A stretch of 64,000 nt of DNA from Pseudomonadota bacterium (GTDB lineage: Bacteria; Pseudomonadota; Gammaproteobacteria; Burkholderiales; Gallionellaceae). A program made the translations under genes and the position numbers. How positions within the stretch are numbered: the first letter of the stretch is position 1; the number at the start of each line of letters is the position of its first letter. Location: assembly GCA_021783995.1 (NCBI GenBank), contig JAJXTH010000009.1, positions 1 through 64,000 of the forward strand. The letters are read 5' to 3'. Shown in pieces: positions 16,784 through 24,687 of the stretch. The notes under the pieces are model-generated. The model saw only the letters and a program-made list of their open reading frames with translations. It was not told the DNA's origin and made no database searches.

Positions 16784-18082
16784 GTGACAGCTTCAATAGC
16801 AACCAGTCAGACCATCCTGGTCGTGGGCGGAGGGATAAGCGGCATGACGGCGGCACTGGAAGCTGCGGAATGCGGCAAACAGGTGATCCTTGTCGAACGG
16901 AATGCAACGCTGGGTGGACGAACTGCATTGCTTTATCGCTACTTTCCCAAGATGTGTCACCCGACCTGCGGCATGGAAATCAATCTGCGCCGCATCAAGG
17001 CCAACCGCAACGTGCGCGTGATGACGATGACGGAAGTGCTGGAAGTCAAAGGCCTGCGCGGCGACTATACGGTAAAGCTCAAACTCTCCCCCCGCTATGT
17101 CAACAGCAACTGCACTGCCTGCGGCGAATGCGCAAAGGCAGTGGATGCCGAAATAGACAATCCCTACGAATACAATCTTGCCAAGACGAGCGCAGCCTAT
17201 CTGCCGCACAACATGGCATATCCGATGCACTACGTCATCGATCCCTCCATCATAGGCACAAGCGATGCGGACAAGGCAAAGTCCGCATGCAGATACGACG
17301 CGATCGACCTCGACATGAAGGAGGAAACAGTCGAGATCAAGGCGGGGGCTGTGGTCTGGGCGACGGGCTGGAAGCCCTATGATGCGGCCAGGATACAACC
17401 TTACGGCTACGACCGTTTTGATAACGTGATCACCAGCGTCGAGTTCGAGCGCCTTGCCAATCCGCACGGGCCGACAGGTGGCAAGCTGCTTAGACCGTCC
17501 GACGGCAAGGAGGCTAGAAACATCGCCTTTATCCAGTGCGCGGGCTCCAGGGACGAAAACCATCTGCGCCATTGCTCACGCATCTGCTGCATGGCCTCAT
17601 TGAAGCAGACGCACTATGTGCGCGAGGCGTATGGGGATGATGCAAAGTCGACGATCTATTACATCGATATCCGCGTGATAGACAGACTGGAGGACTTTTA
17701 TCAGCAGGTGAAGAAGGATCCGGCAGTCAGCTTCATCAAGTCCAAGGTGGCAAAGATCGTCGAAGACAAGGAAGGAAATCTGGTCCTGCATGGCGTCGAC
17801 ACCGAAGGTTATCACCGCTATGCGACGACGCACGATCTTGTCGTGCTGGCGGTCGGCATGGAACCCGAGACCAACGGTATCAAACTGCCCGAAGACATGT
17901 TGCTCGACTCGTCCGGCTTCATCGAGGGGTCGACTCTGCCTGAAGGCGCCGAAGGCATTTATGGGGCTGGTGCTGCAACGAGCCCGCTGGACGTGAATCG
18001 TGCGGCGCAGAGCGCTACGGCTGCGGCGTTGCGTGCGATACAGGTGGTGCATAAAACCTCTACAGTCGAAGGAGCGAGATGA
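16784..18082 (+). CDS. qmoA: QmoA: HdrA-like flavoprotein of the quinone-interacting oxidoreductase complex
   Basis: This 432-residue HdrA-related flavoprotein is close to the ~410 residues of sulfate-reducer QmoA. The FAD Rossmann motif GGGISG is at 15-20, with LVERNATLGGR after it. It has the HdrA-type cysteine pair in CHPTCGMEINLRRIK (Cys58, Cys62), another group NCTACGEC (Cys110, 113, 116) and CSRICCMASLKQ. It starts at GTG with a GGAGG SD. With QmoB it is thought to exchange electrons between APS reductase and the quinone pool, towards quinone in sulfur oxidisers. qmoB follows with a 1- or 4-base overlap. It is distinguished from methanogen HdrA by length and context. Confidence 0.9.
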   Translation: MTASIATSQTILVVGGGISGMTAALEAAECGKQVILVERNATLGGRTALLYRYFPKMCHPTCGMEINLRRIKANRNVRVMTMTEVLEVKGLRGDYTVKLKLSPRYVNSNCTACGECAKAVDAEIDNPYEYNLAKTSAAYLPHNMAYPMHYVIDPSIIGTSDADKAKSACRYDAIDLDMKEETVEIKAGAVVWATGWKPYDAARIQPYGYDRFDNVITSVEFERLANPHGPTGGKLLRPSDGKEARNIAFIQCAGSRDENHLRHCSRICCMASLKQTHYVREAYGDDAKSTIYYIDIRVIDRLEDFYQQVKKDPAVSFIKSKVAKIVEDKEGNLVLHGVDTEGYHRYATTHDLVVLAVGMEPETNGIKLPEDMLLDSSGFIEGSTLPEGAEGIYGAGAATSPLDVNRAAQSATAAALRAIQVVHKTSTVEGAR

Positions 18083-20322
18083 TGGCTGAAATGAAGACGG
18101 CTGCCTATATCTGTTCTGGCTGCGGCCTGGGCGACAAGCTGGATGTTCCGCAGCTTGCCAAGATCGCGCAGAAGGAGGGCAAGATGGCGCTGGTGCGGGA
18201 GCACGGCTTCCTCTGCAACGCCGAAGGCGTGCAGATGATACGCGACGACATCGAGAAGGAAGAAGTCACCCACATCTGCATCGCTGCGTGTTCGCGCAGG
18301 GCAAAGACCGATGCTTTCAGCTTTCCGACAGTCGCGATGACGCGCGCCAATCTGCGCGAAGGGGTCGTCTGGGTGGTGGCGGAAGGCACGGAGCACGACG
18401 AGGTGCGCCAGGAAATGGCCGACGATTACGTGCGCATGGCTTGCGCAGAACTCAAGAAGGCCAAGCTGCCGGCAGGAAATCCGAATCACACGCACTTGAA
18501 GAATTTGATGGTGGTCGGCGGCGGAATGTCGGGCATGACTGCCGCATTTGAAGCCGCCGAAGCAGGCTACGAAGTGATACTGGTCGAGAAGCAGGCCAGC
18601 CTTGGCGGATGGGCGGGCAAACTCTGGAAACGTGTGCCCTTCAAGGCGCCTTATGCAGAGCCGCAGGAAACCGGTGCATCCGAACTTGCAGCCAGGGTCG
18701 GCTCGCATCCTTTGATCAAGGTTCATCTCAATACCACTGTCGCGGAGACATCTGGCGCGCCGGGACGCTTTGCGATCAAGCTGGCGCAGGAATCAGGCAG
18801 TCTCACCGAAGTCTCGGTTGGGGCGATCGTGCAGGCAACAGGTTTTGCGACCTATGACATCAACAAGCTGCCCGAGCTTGGCGGCGGTCTTGATCACGTC
18901 GTGGATCACGCAGGGCTCGAAGCTCTGGCCAAAGCTTCCAACGGCGGCGCGATCAAGCGTCATGATGGCAAGGAGGTGAAGTCTGTGGTGTTCCTGCAGT
19001 GCGCAGGGCAGCGCGACGAAAAGCATCTGCCCTATTGCTCCGGGCACTGCTGCGCGACCAGCATCAAGCAGGCGATGTACTTCAAGGATGCCAATCCTGA
19101 GGTGAGCACCGTCGTGGTGTACGATGATCTGCGTGTACCCGGCATGGGCGAGGATTTCTATCGCAGCGCCCAGCACAAGGGCGTGGTGTTCGCCAAGGGC
19201 AAGGCCAGCAAGGTCGAGACTTCCGGCAATGGTTGCCGCGTAAACTACAGGGATCTTATCCTCGATGCGGACAACGTCATAGAAGCCGATCTGGTGGTGC
19301 TGGCTACAGGACAGGTGCCAAGCTCCGGTGTGGATATCGCCGCATGGGACAAGGTCACCAAGGAGGCCGAGGGCGGCTCCGAAGAAGCGAAGCAGCAGAA
19401 GTCAGAACTCAAGAGCATTTCAATACTGAATCTGACCTACCGGCAGGGGCCGGATATTCCCAAGCTCAAATACGGATTTGCCGATTCGCATTTCATCTGC
19501 TTTCCCTACGAGACCCAGCGCACAGGCATCTATACCGCAGGACCGGTGCGCCGTCCGATGGACATCCTTCAGGCGACCGAGGATGCAACCGGCGCCGCTC
19601 TCAAGGCGATACAGGCGGCGGAAAATGCGAGCCTGGGACGCGCGGCACACCCGAGAGCGGGCGACCTTTCCTTTCCCAATGTGCGCCTCGAGGGATGCAC
19701 GCAGTGCAAGCGCTGCACTGTCGAATGTCCTTTCGGCGCAATAGACGAGGACGAAAAGCGCTTTCCGCTTTTCAACGAGCAGCGCTGCCGCCGCTGCGGC
19801 ACCTGCATGGGCGCATGCCCGGTGCGCGTAATCTCCTTCGAGAACTATTCCGTGGATACCGTAGGCAGCCAGATCAAGGCGATCGAGATTCCCGACGAGT
19901 TTTCCGACAAGCCGCGCATCCTGGTTCTCGCCTGCGAGAACGATGCCTATCCTGCGCTCGACATGGCGGGCCTCTCGCGCATCGTGTATTCGGCCTTCGT
20001 GCGCATCATTCCGGTGCGCTGCCTGGGTTCGGTGAACACGATCTGGATCACCGATGCGCTGAACTCGGGTTACGACGGCGTGATGATGATGGGTTGCAAG
20101 AAGGGCGACGAATACCAATGCCACTTCGTCAAGGGATCCGAGCTTGCAGGCTACCGCATGAGCAAGATCGGCGATACGCTGACAGGGATGGGGCTCGAGC
20201 CCGAGCGCGTTTCCACTTTCGAGGTGGCGATCACGGACAACCAGAAGGTTGCAGGTCTCATCAACGATTACGTTGCGCAACTGGTCGAGATGGGTCCGTC
20301 ACCAATGAAAGGCTTCGGTTAA
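18082..20322 (+). CDS. qmoB: QmoB: HdrA-like flavoprotein fused to ferredoxin and MvhD domains
   Basis: The protein has 746 residues. An N-terminal cysteine region (YICSGCGLG, later AACSRRAKTDAF) is followed by an HdrA FAD domain (MVVGGGMSGMTAAFEAAEAG, about 145-165). Near 540-580 are two 4Fe-4S motifs, CTQCKRCTVECP and CRRCGTCMGACP. The C-terminal MvhD-like domain (from about 610) has VRCLGSVNTIWITDAL and MMGCKKGDEYQCHF. This order is diagnostic for QmoB. ATG 18082 (TGATG overlap with the qmoA stop) gives better SD spacing than ATG 18079. In sulfate reducers QmoB contacts AprAB; no apr gene is visible here. Confidence 0.92.
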   Translation: MAEMKTAAYICSGCGLGDKLDVPQLAKIAQKEGKMALVREHGFLCNAEGVQMIRDDIEKEEVTHICIAACSRRAKTDAFSFPTVAMTRANLREGVVWVVAEGTEHDEVRQEMADDYVRMACAELKKAKLPAGNPNHTHLKNLMVVGGGMSGMTAAFEAAEAGYEVILVEKQASLGGWAGKLWKRVPFKAPYAEPQETGASELAARVGSHPLIKVHLNTTVAETSGAPGRFAIKLAQESGSLTEVSVGAIVQATGFATYDINKLPELGGGLDHVVDHAGLEALAKASNGGAIKRHDGKEVKSVVFLQCAGQRDEKHLPYCSGHCCATSIKQAMYFKDANPEVSTVVVYDDLRVPGMGEDFYRSAQHKGVVFAKGKASKVETSGNGCRVNYRDLILDADNVIEADLVVLATGQVPSSGVDIAAWDKVTKEAEGGSEEAKQQKSELKSISILNLTYRQGPDIPKLKYGFADSHFICFPYETQRTGIYTAGPVRRPMDILQATEDATGAALKAIQAAENASLGRAAHPRAGDLSFPNVRLEGCTQCKRCTVECPFGAIDEDEKRFPLFNEQRCRRCGTCMGACPVRVISFENYSVDTVGSQIKAIEIPDEFSDKPRILVLACENDAYPALDMAGLSRIVYSAFVRIIPVRCLGSVNTIWITDALNSGYDGVMMMGCKKGDEYQCHFVKGSELAGYRMSKIGDTLTGMGLEPERVSTFEVAITDNQKVAGLINDYVAQLVEMGPSPMKGFG

Positions 20323-20334
20323 GGAGTGTATGCT

Positions 20335-20952
20335 ATGAGCGAACTGAATCAAAAAGCCGTTGCACTTTATGGGAACAACTTTCTAAAGGAGGTTACCGAG
20401 CGCGTCGAGGATGGCGAGTGGGTGTCGATGTGCATGCAGTGCGGGGTTTGTGCGGGTTCCTGCCCGCTGGGCCCGCACTGGGAACATTCGCCACAGAAGA
20501 TATTCCGCATGATCATGGCGGGCAAGCGCGACGAGGTGCTGACTTCGGATTCCATGTGGATGTGCACTTCCTGTTACAGTTGCATCGTGCGCTGTCCGAG
20601 AAAGCTGCCGATCACGCACATCATGCACGGGCTGGCACATTATGCTAACAGGCTCGATGTCGCGCCCAAGGGACAGCCCACACGCGAGCTCGCCCGGGTT
20701 TTCTGGAACAATCTGATCAAGACGGGAAGGGTCAATGAGCTCAAGTTTTCGCTGGCCGTCTATTTCAAGGACGGCTTCTCTCAGGGCATCAAGAATCTGT
20801 TGAGCATGCAGGTTATAGCGCTTGGGCTGATGAAGGCAAAACGCCTGAACCCGATGGAAATCATCGGCGGACACAAGTGCAAGGATGTAGGCGGCATCCA
20901 GAAGATGCTGGCCAAGGCGCAAGAGATAGAAGCGCGCAGACAGATTTCCTAA
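20335..20952 (+). CDS. hdrC: HdrC-like iron-sulfur protein
   Basis: This 205-residue soluble protein has two 4Fe-4S motifs of the HdrC type: CMQCGVCAGSCP and CTSCYSCIVRCP. HdrC passes electrons between the flavoprotein and HdrB. Desulfovibrio-type QmoC is a fusion of such a domain with a membrane cytochrome b. Here there is no membrane segment, and hdrB follows 17 bases on, so hdrC plus hdrB take the place of qmoC, as described in Gram-positive sulfate reducers. The ATG at 20335 has an AAGGAG SD 8 bases away and is preferred over GTG 20326. Confidence 0.9.
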   Translation: MSELNQKAVALYGNNFLKEVTERVEDGEWVSMCMQCGVCAGSCPLGPHWEHSPQKIFRMIMAGKRDEVLTSDSMWMCTSCYSCIVRCPRKLPITHIMHGLAHYANRLDVAPKGQPTRELARVFWNNLIKTGRVNELKFSLAVYFKDGFSQGIKNLLSMQVIALGLMKAKRLNPMEIIGGHKCKDVGGIQKMLAKAQEIEARRQIS

Positions 20953-20969
20953 GGATGGAGAGAGCAGAT

Positions 20970-21869
20970 ATGGCCAAGAAAAATTATGCATTTTATCCCG
21001 GTTGTTCATCCCAGAAGGGCGCGTCTGCATCCAATTTCGTACCCTCCATCGAGGTGATGTGCGACAAACTGGATATACAGTTGAACGAGATCCCTGACTG
21101 GAACTGCTGCAGCGCTTCCATCGGCTACGGCGAGGGCAGCCAGCTTTCCCGTCTGGTGTTGAATGCGCGCAACCTCGCGCTAGTCGAGCAGAACATGCCC
21201 GGACAGGATCTAGTTTCGGGATGCCCTGCCTGCTGGCTTGCGACCCGCGAAACCGCCGAGAAGCTGAACGAGGTGGACAGCCTGATGGCCGACACCAATG
21301 AAGCGCTCAAGGAGGCGGGGTTGAGCTTCAAGGGCACGGTCAAGGCGCGCCACTTGGTCGAGGTGCTGATCGAGGACGTGGGTTATGATGCGATGAAGGC
21401 GCCCGTCGTAAAGCCGCTCGAAGGGCTGAAGATTGCGGGTTACGTCGGCTGTCAGACCAATCGTCCATTCGGTATTGCGGGAGAGTCTTTCGAGAATCCC
21501 CAGTATCTGGACAAGATGATAGAGACGGTGGGTGCAGAGGCTGCCACGGGCTATGAGCAGAAGATCACCTGCTGCGGCGGCGCGCTGGCCTTTTCGGAGC
21601 CTGAAAAATCCCAGAAGCAGATCAAGGATATCGTCGAATCTGCTTATGATCACGGCGCGGACATGATAGTCACGCCATGCCAGCTTTGCCAGGCTAATGT
21701 CGAGATATACCAGTCCGAAATCAACAAGAAGAAGGGCACCAATCTGACTATGCCGGTGGTGTACTATTCCCAGCTGATGACCGTGGCCTATGGTGGCAAT
21801 GCAAAGCAGGCGGGCCTCGACGGGAACGTGCTGAGGCCGCAAAAACTGCTGGATATCGCATCCAAATAA
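20970..21869 (+). CDS. hdrB: HdrB-like protein with two CCG domains
   Basis: This 299-residue protein has two cysteine-rich CCG domains, which in methanogen HdrB hold noncubane 4Fe-4S clusters. Domain 1: YPGCSS, NCCSAS, GCPACW. Domain 2: GYVGCQTN, TCCGGALAF, TPCQLCQ. Both have the full C...CC...CxxC pattern, so both clusters could form. In methanogens these reduce the CoM-CoB heterodisulfide. In bacterial sulfur metabolism the substrate is unproven, and a thiol/disulfide or persulfide partner such as a DsrC-type arm is an attractive guess. The rhodanese gene starts 4 bases after its stop codon. Confidence 0.92.
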   Translation: MAKKNYAFYPGCSSQKGASASNFVPSIEVMCDKLDIQLNEIPDWNCCSASIGYGEGSQLSRLVLNARNLALVEQNMPGQDLVSGCPACWLATRETAEKLNEVDSLMADTNEALKEAGLSFKGTVKARHLVEVLIEDVGYDAMKAPVVKPLEGLKIAGYVGCQTNRPFGIAGESFENPQYLDKMIETVGAEAATGYEQKITCCGGALAFSEPEKSQKQIKDIVESAYDHGADMIVTPCQLCQANVEIYQSEINKKKGTNLTMPVVYYSQLMTVAYGGNAKQAGLDGNVLRPQKLLDIASK

Positions 21870-21873
21870 TCCC

Positions 21874-22260
21874 ATGCAAAACCTGACACCGACAGAGGCG
21901 CACAAGTTTCTGCAGGACAATCCTGAGGCGGTATTCATCGATGTGCGCAGCGAGATGGAATACATGTTCATTGGCCACCCTGCCGACTGTATCTGGATTC
22001 CCTGGGTGGACGGCCCGGACTGGGATCTCAACCCGAACTTTATCGCTCAGGTCAAGATGGCGGCAAGCCTGAACCGCCCTGTGGTGCTGATCTGCCGTTC
22101 GGGACGTCGCTCCGCGGATGCTGGCCTTGCGCTCGAGAAGGCCGGGCTTCAGGATGTGTACAACGTGACGCATGGTTTTGAAGGCGATCTCGACGAGAAG
22201 CATCACCGAAATTCATGCAACGGCTGGCGTTTCGACGGGCTACCCTGGGTGCAGACCTGA
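21874..22260 (+). CDS. Single-domain rhodanese
   Basis: This 128-residue cytoplasmic rhodanese-fold protein has VFIDVRSEMEY, a catalytic loop CRSGRRS with Cys74, and a C-terminal half containing VTHGFEGDLDEKHHR. Such proteins carry sulfane sulfur as a cysteine persulfide. Its position 4 bases behind hdrB indicates tight cotranscription with the qmoAB-hdrCB cluster. That suggests it delivers or accepts sulfur for the complex, which is inferred from context only. Confidence 0.9.
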   Translation: MQNLTPTEAHKFLQDNPEAVFIDVRSEMEYMFIGHPADCIWIPWVDGPDWDLNPNFIAQVKMAASLNRPVVLICRSGRRSADAGLALEKAGLQDVYNVTHGFEGDLDEKHHRNSCNGWRFDGLPWVQT

Positions 22261-22290
22261 CTGACATTGCATTCAATCGCAGGAAGAGCC

Positions 22291-22686
22291 ATGAGTGTTC
22301 CGGATTTTACAGAAGCAGAAAAAGAAGTCGTCAACGCCGAATTGCATAAGCGCTATGGCAAGCAGGTCGCATTGGAGCTCGCAGACAGCGAATTGCAGCT
22401 CGATCCCGCGTCAAGCGTGCTGACCCTGTGTCCCACGCTTTACTGGACCGAGAGAGGCGCGCATTTCGTGATTTGCAAGGTGGGTAGCGGGCGTTTCCGC
22501 TGCCAGTTCTTCTATTCCGATGCCGACCAGTATGGCACCGGAAAGGATGAATATCAGGGTCTGCATACCTGCGTCGTGACGCTGCTGCAGGTGCAGGCCG
22601 ATCACGAACGCCAGCTGGCGAGCACGTCATCGGGGGCGACCGCCGCGAACCTCGACGACGAATATCAGGGTCCCCTGGTGATCTGA
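22291..22686 (+). CDS. Hypothetical protein, last gene of the qmo-hdr cluster
   Basis: This 131-residue soluble protein, probably cytoplasmic, has no signal peptide and no membrane segment. It starts at ATG with an AGGAAGAG SD, 30 bases after the rhodanese gene. Visible features are an N-terminal helix (FTEAEKEVVNAELHKRYG), three cysteines (TLCPTLYW, VICKVG, RCQFFY) and an acidic DDEYQGPLVI end. I do not recognise the family. Its place at the end of the operon makes it a candidate accessory or assembly factor. Confidence 0.8.
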   Translation: MSVPDFTEAEKEVVNAELHKRYGKQVALELADSELQLDPASSVLTLCPTLYWTERGAHFVICKVGSGRFRCQFFYSDADQYGTGKDEYQGLHTCVVTLLQVQADHERQLASTSSGATAANLDDEYQGPLVI

Positions 22687-22697
22687 CAGGTCTTGAA

Positions 22698-22718
22698 GCA
22701 GATGGCCTTGCCATCTGC
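22698..22718 (+). terminator. Perfect hairpin downstream of the qmo-hdr cluster
   Basis: GCAGATGGC (22698-22706), CTT, GCCATCTGC (22710-22718): a perfect 9-bp stem 11 bases after the last stop codon. No T-run follows, so it may mark the 3' end by RNA protection rather than intrinsic termination. Its core resembles the end of dksA. Confidence 0.5.
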
Positions 22719-22760
22719 GTGGAATACTACTTAGCCATCTGTTTCTGACTACGTCGAAAG

Positions 22761-22786
22761 AAATGGCAAATTTTATTTTGCCATTT
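22761..22786 (-). terminator. Hairpin overlapping the dksA stop codon
   Basis: AAATGGCAAA (22761-22770) and TTTGCCATTT (22777-22786) form a perfect 10-bp stem whose loop includes the dksA stop codon. On the minus strand a CTTTC tract follows, so it can act as a weak terminator for dksA. Confidence 0.55.
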
Positions 22787-23195
22787 GCTTTTCTCGGATC
22801 TCGTCCAGGGACTTGCAGTCTATGCATTGCGTGGCGGTAGGACGTGCCTCGAGGCGGCTCAAGCCGATCTCGATGCCGCAGTTTTCGCAGTAACCATATT
22901 CGTCTGCTTCTATCCTGTTCAGCATTTCATCGATCTTCTTGATCAGTTTGCGCTCGCGGTCGCGGTTGCGCAACTCCAGGCTGATGTCGGATTCCTGCGT
23001 TGCGCGATCGTTCGGGTCCGCAAATACGGTGGCCTCGTCCTGCATCGTGTGCACGGTGCGATCGATATCTTCACCCAGGCCGGACTTGATCTGCAGCAGG
23101 ACGTGGCGAAAATGCTCGCGCTGTTGCGGGTTCATGTATGCCTCGCCCTTCTTGGCTTTGTAAGGGGCGATGGGTTTCAATGATGATTGCGGCAT
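22773..23195 (-). CDS. dksA: RNA polymerase-binding transcription factor DksA
   Basis: This 140-residue DksA works with ppGpp to reprogramme transcription through the RNA polymerase secondary channel, the site GreB also uses. The N-terminal coiled coil (MNPQQREHFRHVLLQIK, then ATQESDISLELRNRDRERKL) is intact. It carries a DPNDRATQE tip with its Asp. The zinc finger is CENCGIEIGLSRLEARP plus CIDC, all four cysteines present. The start at 23195 has a GGAG SD; longer in-frame starts run into the promoter. The gene end EKQMAK is echoed imperfectly downstream. Confidence 0.95.
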   Translation of the reverse strand: MPQSSLKPIAPYKAKKGEAYMNPQQREHFRHVLLQIKSGLGEDIDRTVHTMQDEATVFADPNDRATQESDISLELRNRDRERKLIKKIDEMLNRIEADEYGYCENCGIEIGLSRLEARPTATQCIDCKSLDEIREKQMAK

Positions 23196-23229
23196 TGTAC
23201 GTCTCCAGCTTGAAAAAATTGAGTCCGCT

Positions 23230-23258
23230 TTAATACCAGAAAGCGGTTTGAAGGGCAA
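23230..23258 (-). promoter_or_regulatory. Probable dksA promoter with inverted repeat
   Basis: On the minus strand TTGCCC (23258-23253) and TATTAA (23235-23230) are spaced by 17 bases. A 7-bp inverted repeat, CCGCTTT (23225-23231) with AAAGCGG (23240-23246), covers the -10 region and could be an operator. Confidence 0.5.
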
Positions 23259-23282
23259 CTGTTAGTCTGAAAAATATGCATG

Positions 23283-23999
23283 TTACCGGTCTGCCAGCAA
23301 TAAGAAAAGACTTGGGCGCTTTTTCAGGTCCGAATGTGTCATGCGCTTCCATTCGGCAATGCTGAAGGTTCTTATCTCCTCGGTAACAAGGGTGAGGTCT
23401 GTTGCGACGCAAAGACGGGTAGTGGGGCGGCATTGCGCGAGCAGCGCCGCGAACATCCTGTCATTGCGGTATGGCGTCTCGATGAACATCTGGGTCTGTC
23501 CATGCCTTGCAGATTCGGCTTCAAGGGCTGCGATCGCGCTGTTTCTGTCGGTGTCTGCAATGGGCAGGTAGCCATGAAATGCAAAGCGCTGCCCATTGAG
23601 ACCCGAGGCCATCAGAGCCAGCAGAATTGAGGACGGGCCGACCAGCGGGATGACACGTATGTTTTTTTGATGCGCCAGGTTGACCAGTTCGGCGCCCGGG
23701 TCTGCGATACCGGGGCAGCCGGCTTCGGAAATCACTCCAACGTCGTTGCCTGCCAGCAAAGGGGCAAGCAAGGCCGGGAGTTCGCTTGCCTTCGTATGTT
23801 CGTTGAGCGTGGCAAAATCGAGCGTATTGATGGCGCGTTCATGCTTCAACGCCGAGAGGAACTGTCGCGCTGTCCTGGGCTGCTCGACGACGTAATGCTG
23901 CAACGCGCGCGCGATGTCGATCGCATGCTGCGGAAGCACGAGTTCGGCTGGCGTGTCGCCCAGCGTGCAGGGGATGAGATAAAGCGTGCCTGTGGCCAC
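23283..23999 (-). CDS. RsmI-like SAM-dependent methyltransferase (tetrapyrrole methylase fold)
   Basis: This 238-residue protein of the RsmI/tetrapyrrole methylase fold has TGTLYLIPCTLGDTPAE at the N-terminus, VGVISEAGCPGIADPGAELV and VIPLVGPSSILLALMASG. True RsmI (about 280 residues) 2'-O-methylates C1402 of 16S rRNA. This shorter form lacks the C-terminal extension and is the type often found beside yceF in betaproteobacteria. A separate full-length rsmI may exist elsewhere. The rRNA methyltransferase assignment is therefore tentative, while the fold is secure. Confidence 0.8.
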   Translation of the reverse strand: MATGTLYLIPCTLGDTPAELVLPQHAIDIARALQHYVVEQPRTARQFLSALKHERAINTLDFATLNEHTKASELPALLAPLLAGNDVGVISEAGCPGIADPGAELVNLAHQKNIRVIPLVGPSSILLALMASGLNGQRFAFHGYLPIADTDRNSAIAALEAESARHGQTQMFIETPYRNDRMFAALLAQCRPTTRLCVATDLTLVTEEIRTFSIAEWKRMTHSDLKKRPSLFLLLADR

Positions 24000-24001
24000 G
24001 A

Positions 24002-24586
24002 TCAGAACAGCCGTACGCCTTCGTTGCGCAACATTTGCGTGAGCAGAATGAGCGGCAGGCCTATCAGCGCATTCGGATCGTCACCGCGCATGCTGCTCAT
24101 CAGCGCGATGCCCAGCCCTTCCGATTTTGCGCTGCCTGCGCAGTTGTAGGGCTGCTCTTTCTTGAGATAGGCCTCGATCTCTTCGTCCTCAAGATCGCGC
24201 AGCGTGACCTGGTTTTCTGCTACTTCGGTCTGCATGTGGCCGCTTCTCGCATTGAGGAGCGTGAGCGCGGTATAAAACGAAGTCGTTTTTCCGCGCATGC
24301 TGCGCAGTTGCCGGACAGCATTTTCGTGAGTGAGCGGTTTACCTATCTGTTTTCCTTCAAGCAGTGCTACCTGATCCGAGCCTATGATCAGGGCGTCGGG
24401 ATGCAGGGCTGAGACTGCTGCAGCTTTTTCCCTTGAAAGGCGCACGGAGGTTGCACGCGCGGATTCTTCGGGCAATGGCGTTTCATCGACATCCGGGGAT
24501 GCGGTGACGAAGGGTATGTGCAATCTTTTCAGCAATTCGCTGCGGTATGGCGAGGTGGATGCTAAAACCAGAAACTGTGGACTCAA
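24002..24586 (-). CDS. yceF: Maf-family nucleotide pyrophosphatase, YceF type
   Basis: This 194-residue Maf protein hydrolyses non-canonical nucleoside triphosphates; the YceF subgroup prefers m7GTP. Present are the signature LASTSPYRSELLKRL, the catalytic/metal region IIGSDQVALLEGK, and CAGSAKSEGLGIALM. In that motif Ser-Ala-Lys-Ser-Glu-Gly-Leu points to YceF rather than the dTTP/UTP-specific YhdE type. It is divergent from yceD, the usual arrangement in this part of proteobacterial chromosomes. Confidence 0.9.
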   Translation of the reverse strand: MSPQFLVLASTSPYRSELLKRLHIPFVTASPDVDETPLPEESARATSVRLSREKAAAVSALHPDALIIGSDQVALLEGKQIGKPLTHENAVRQLRSMRGKTTSFYTALTLLNARSGHMQTEVAENQVTLRDLEDEEIEAYLKKEQPYNCAGSAKSEGLGIALMSSMRGDDPNALIGLPLILLTQMLRNEGVRLF

Positions 24587-24649
24587 GGCATTTCCTTAGG
24601 TATTGATGCAGTGTGCGCCATCATTGGTGGCGCCATTTGTTTCCGGATT

Positions 24650-24678
24650 TTGACAGAATGCCGCAAAAAATATAAGAT
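24650..24678 (+). promoter_or_regulatory. Sigma-70 promoter of the yceD-rpmF-plsX-fab operon
   Basis: A consensus -35 TTGACA (24650-24655) and TAAGAT (24673-24678, 4 of 6) are 17 bases apart and lie just upstream of yceD. TATAAG at 24671 is an alternative -10 with a short spacer. Confidence 0.6.
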
Positions 24679-24687
24679 GCACGGCTC

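Noticed and set aside
11659-22686. Genomic-island origin of the sulfur cluster
   Set aside because: No integrase, tRNA or attachment site borders it, and codon use looks like the neighbouring housekeeping genes.
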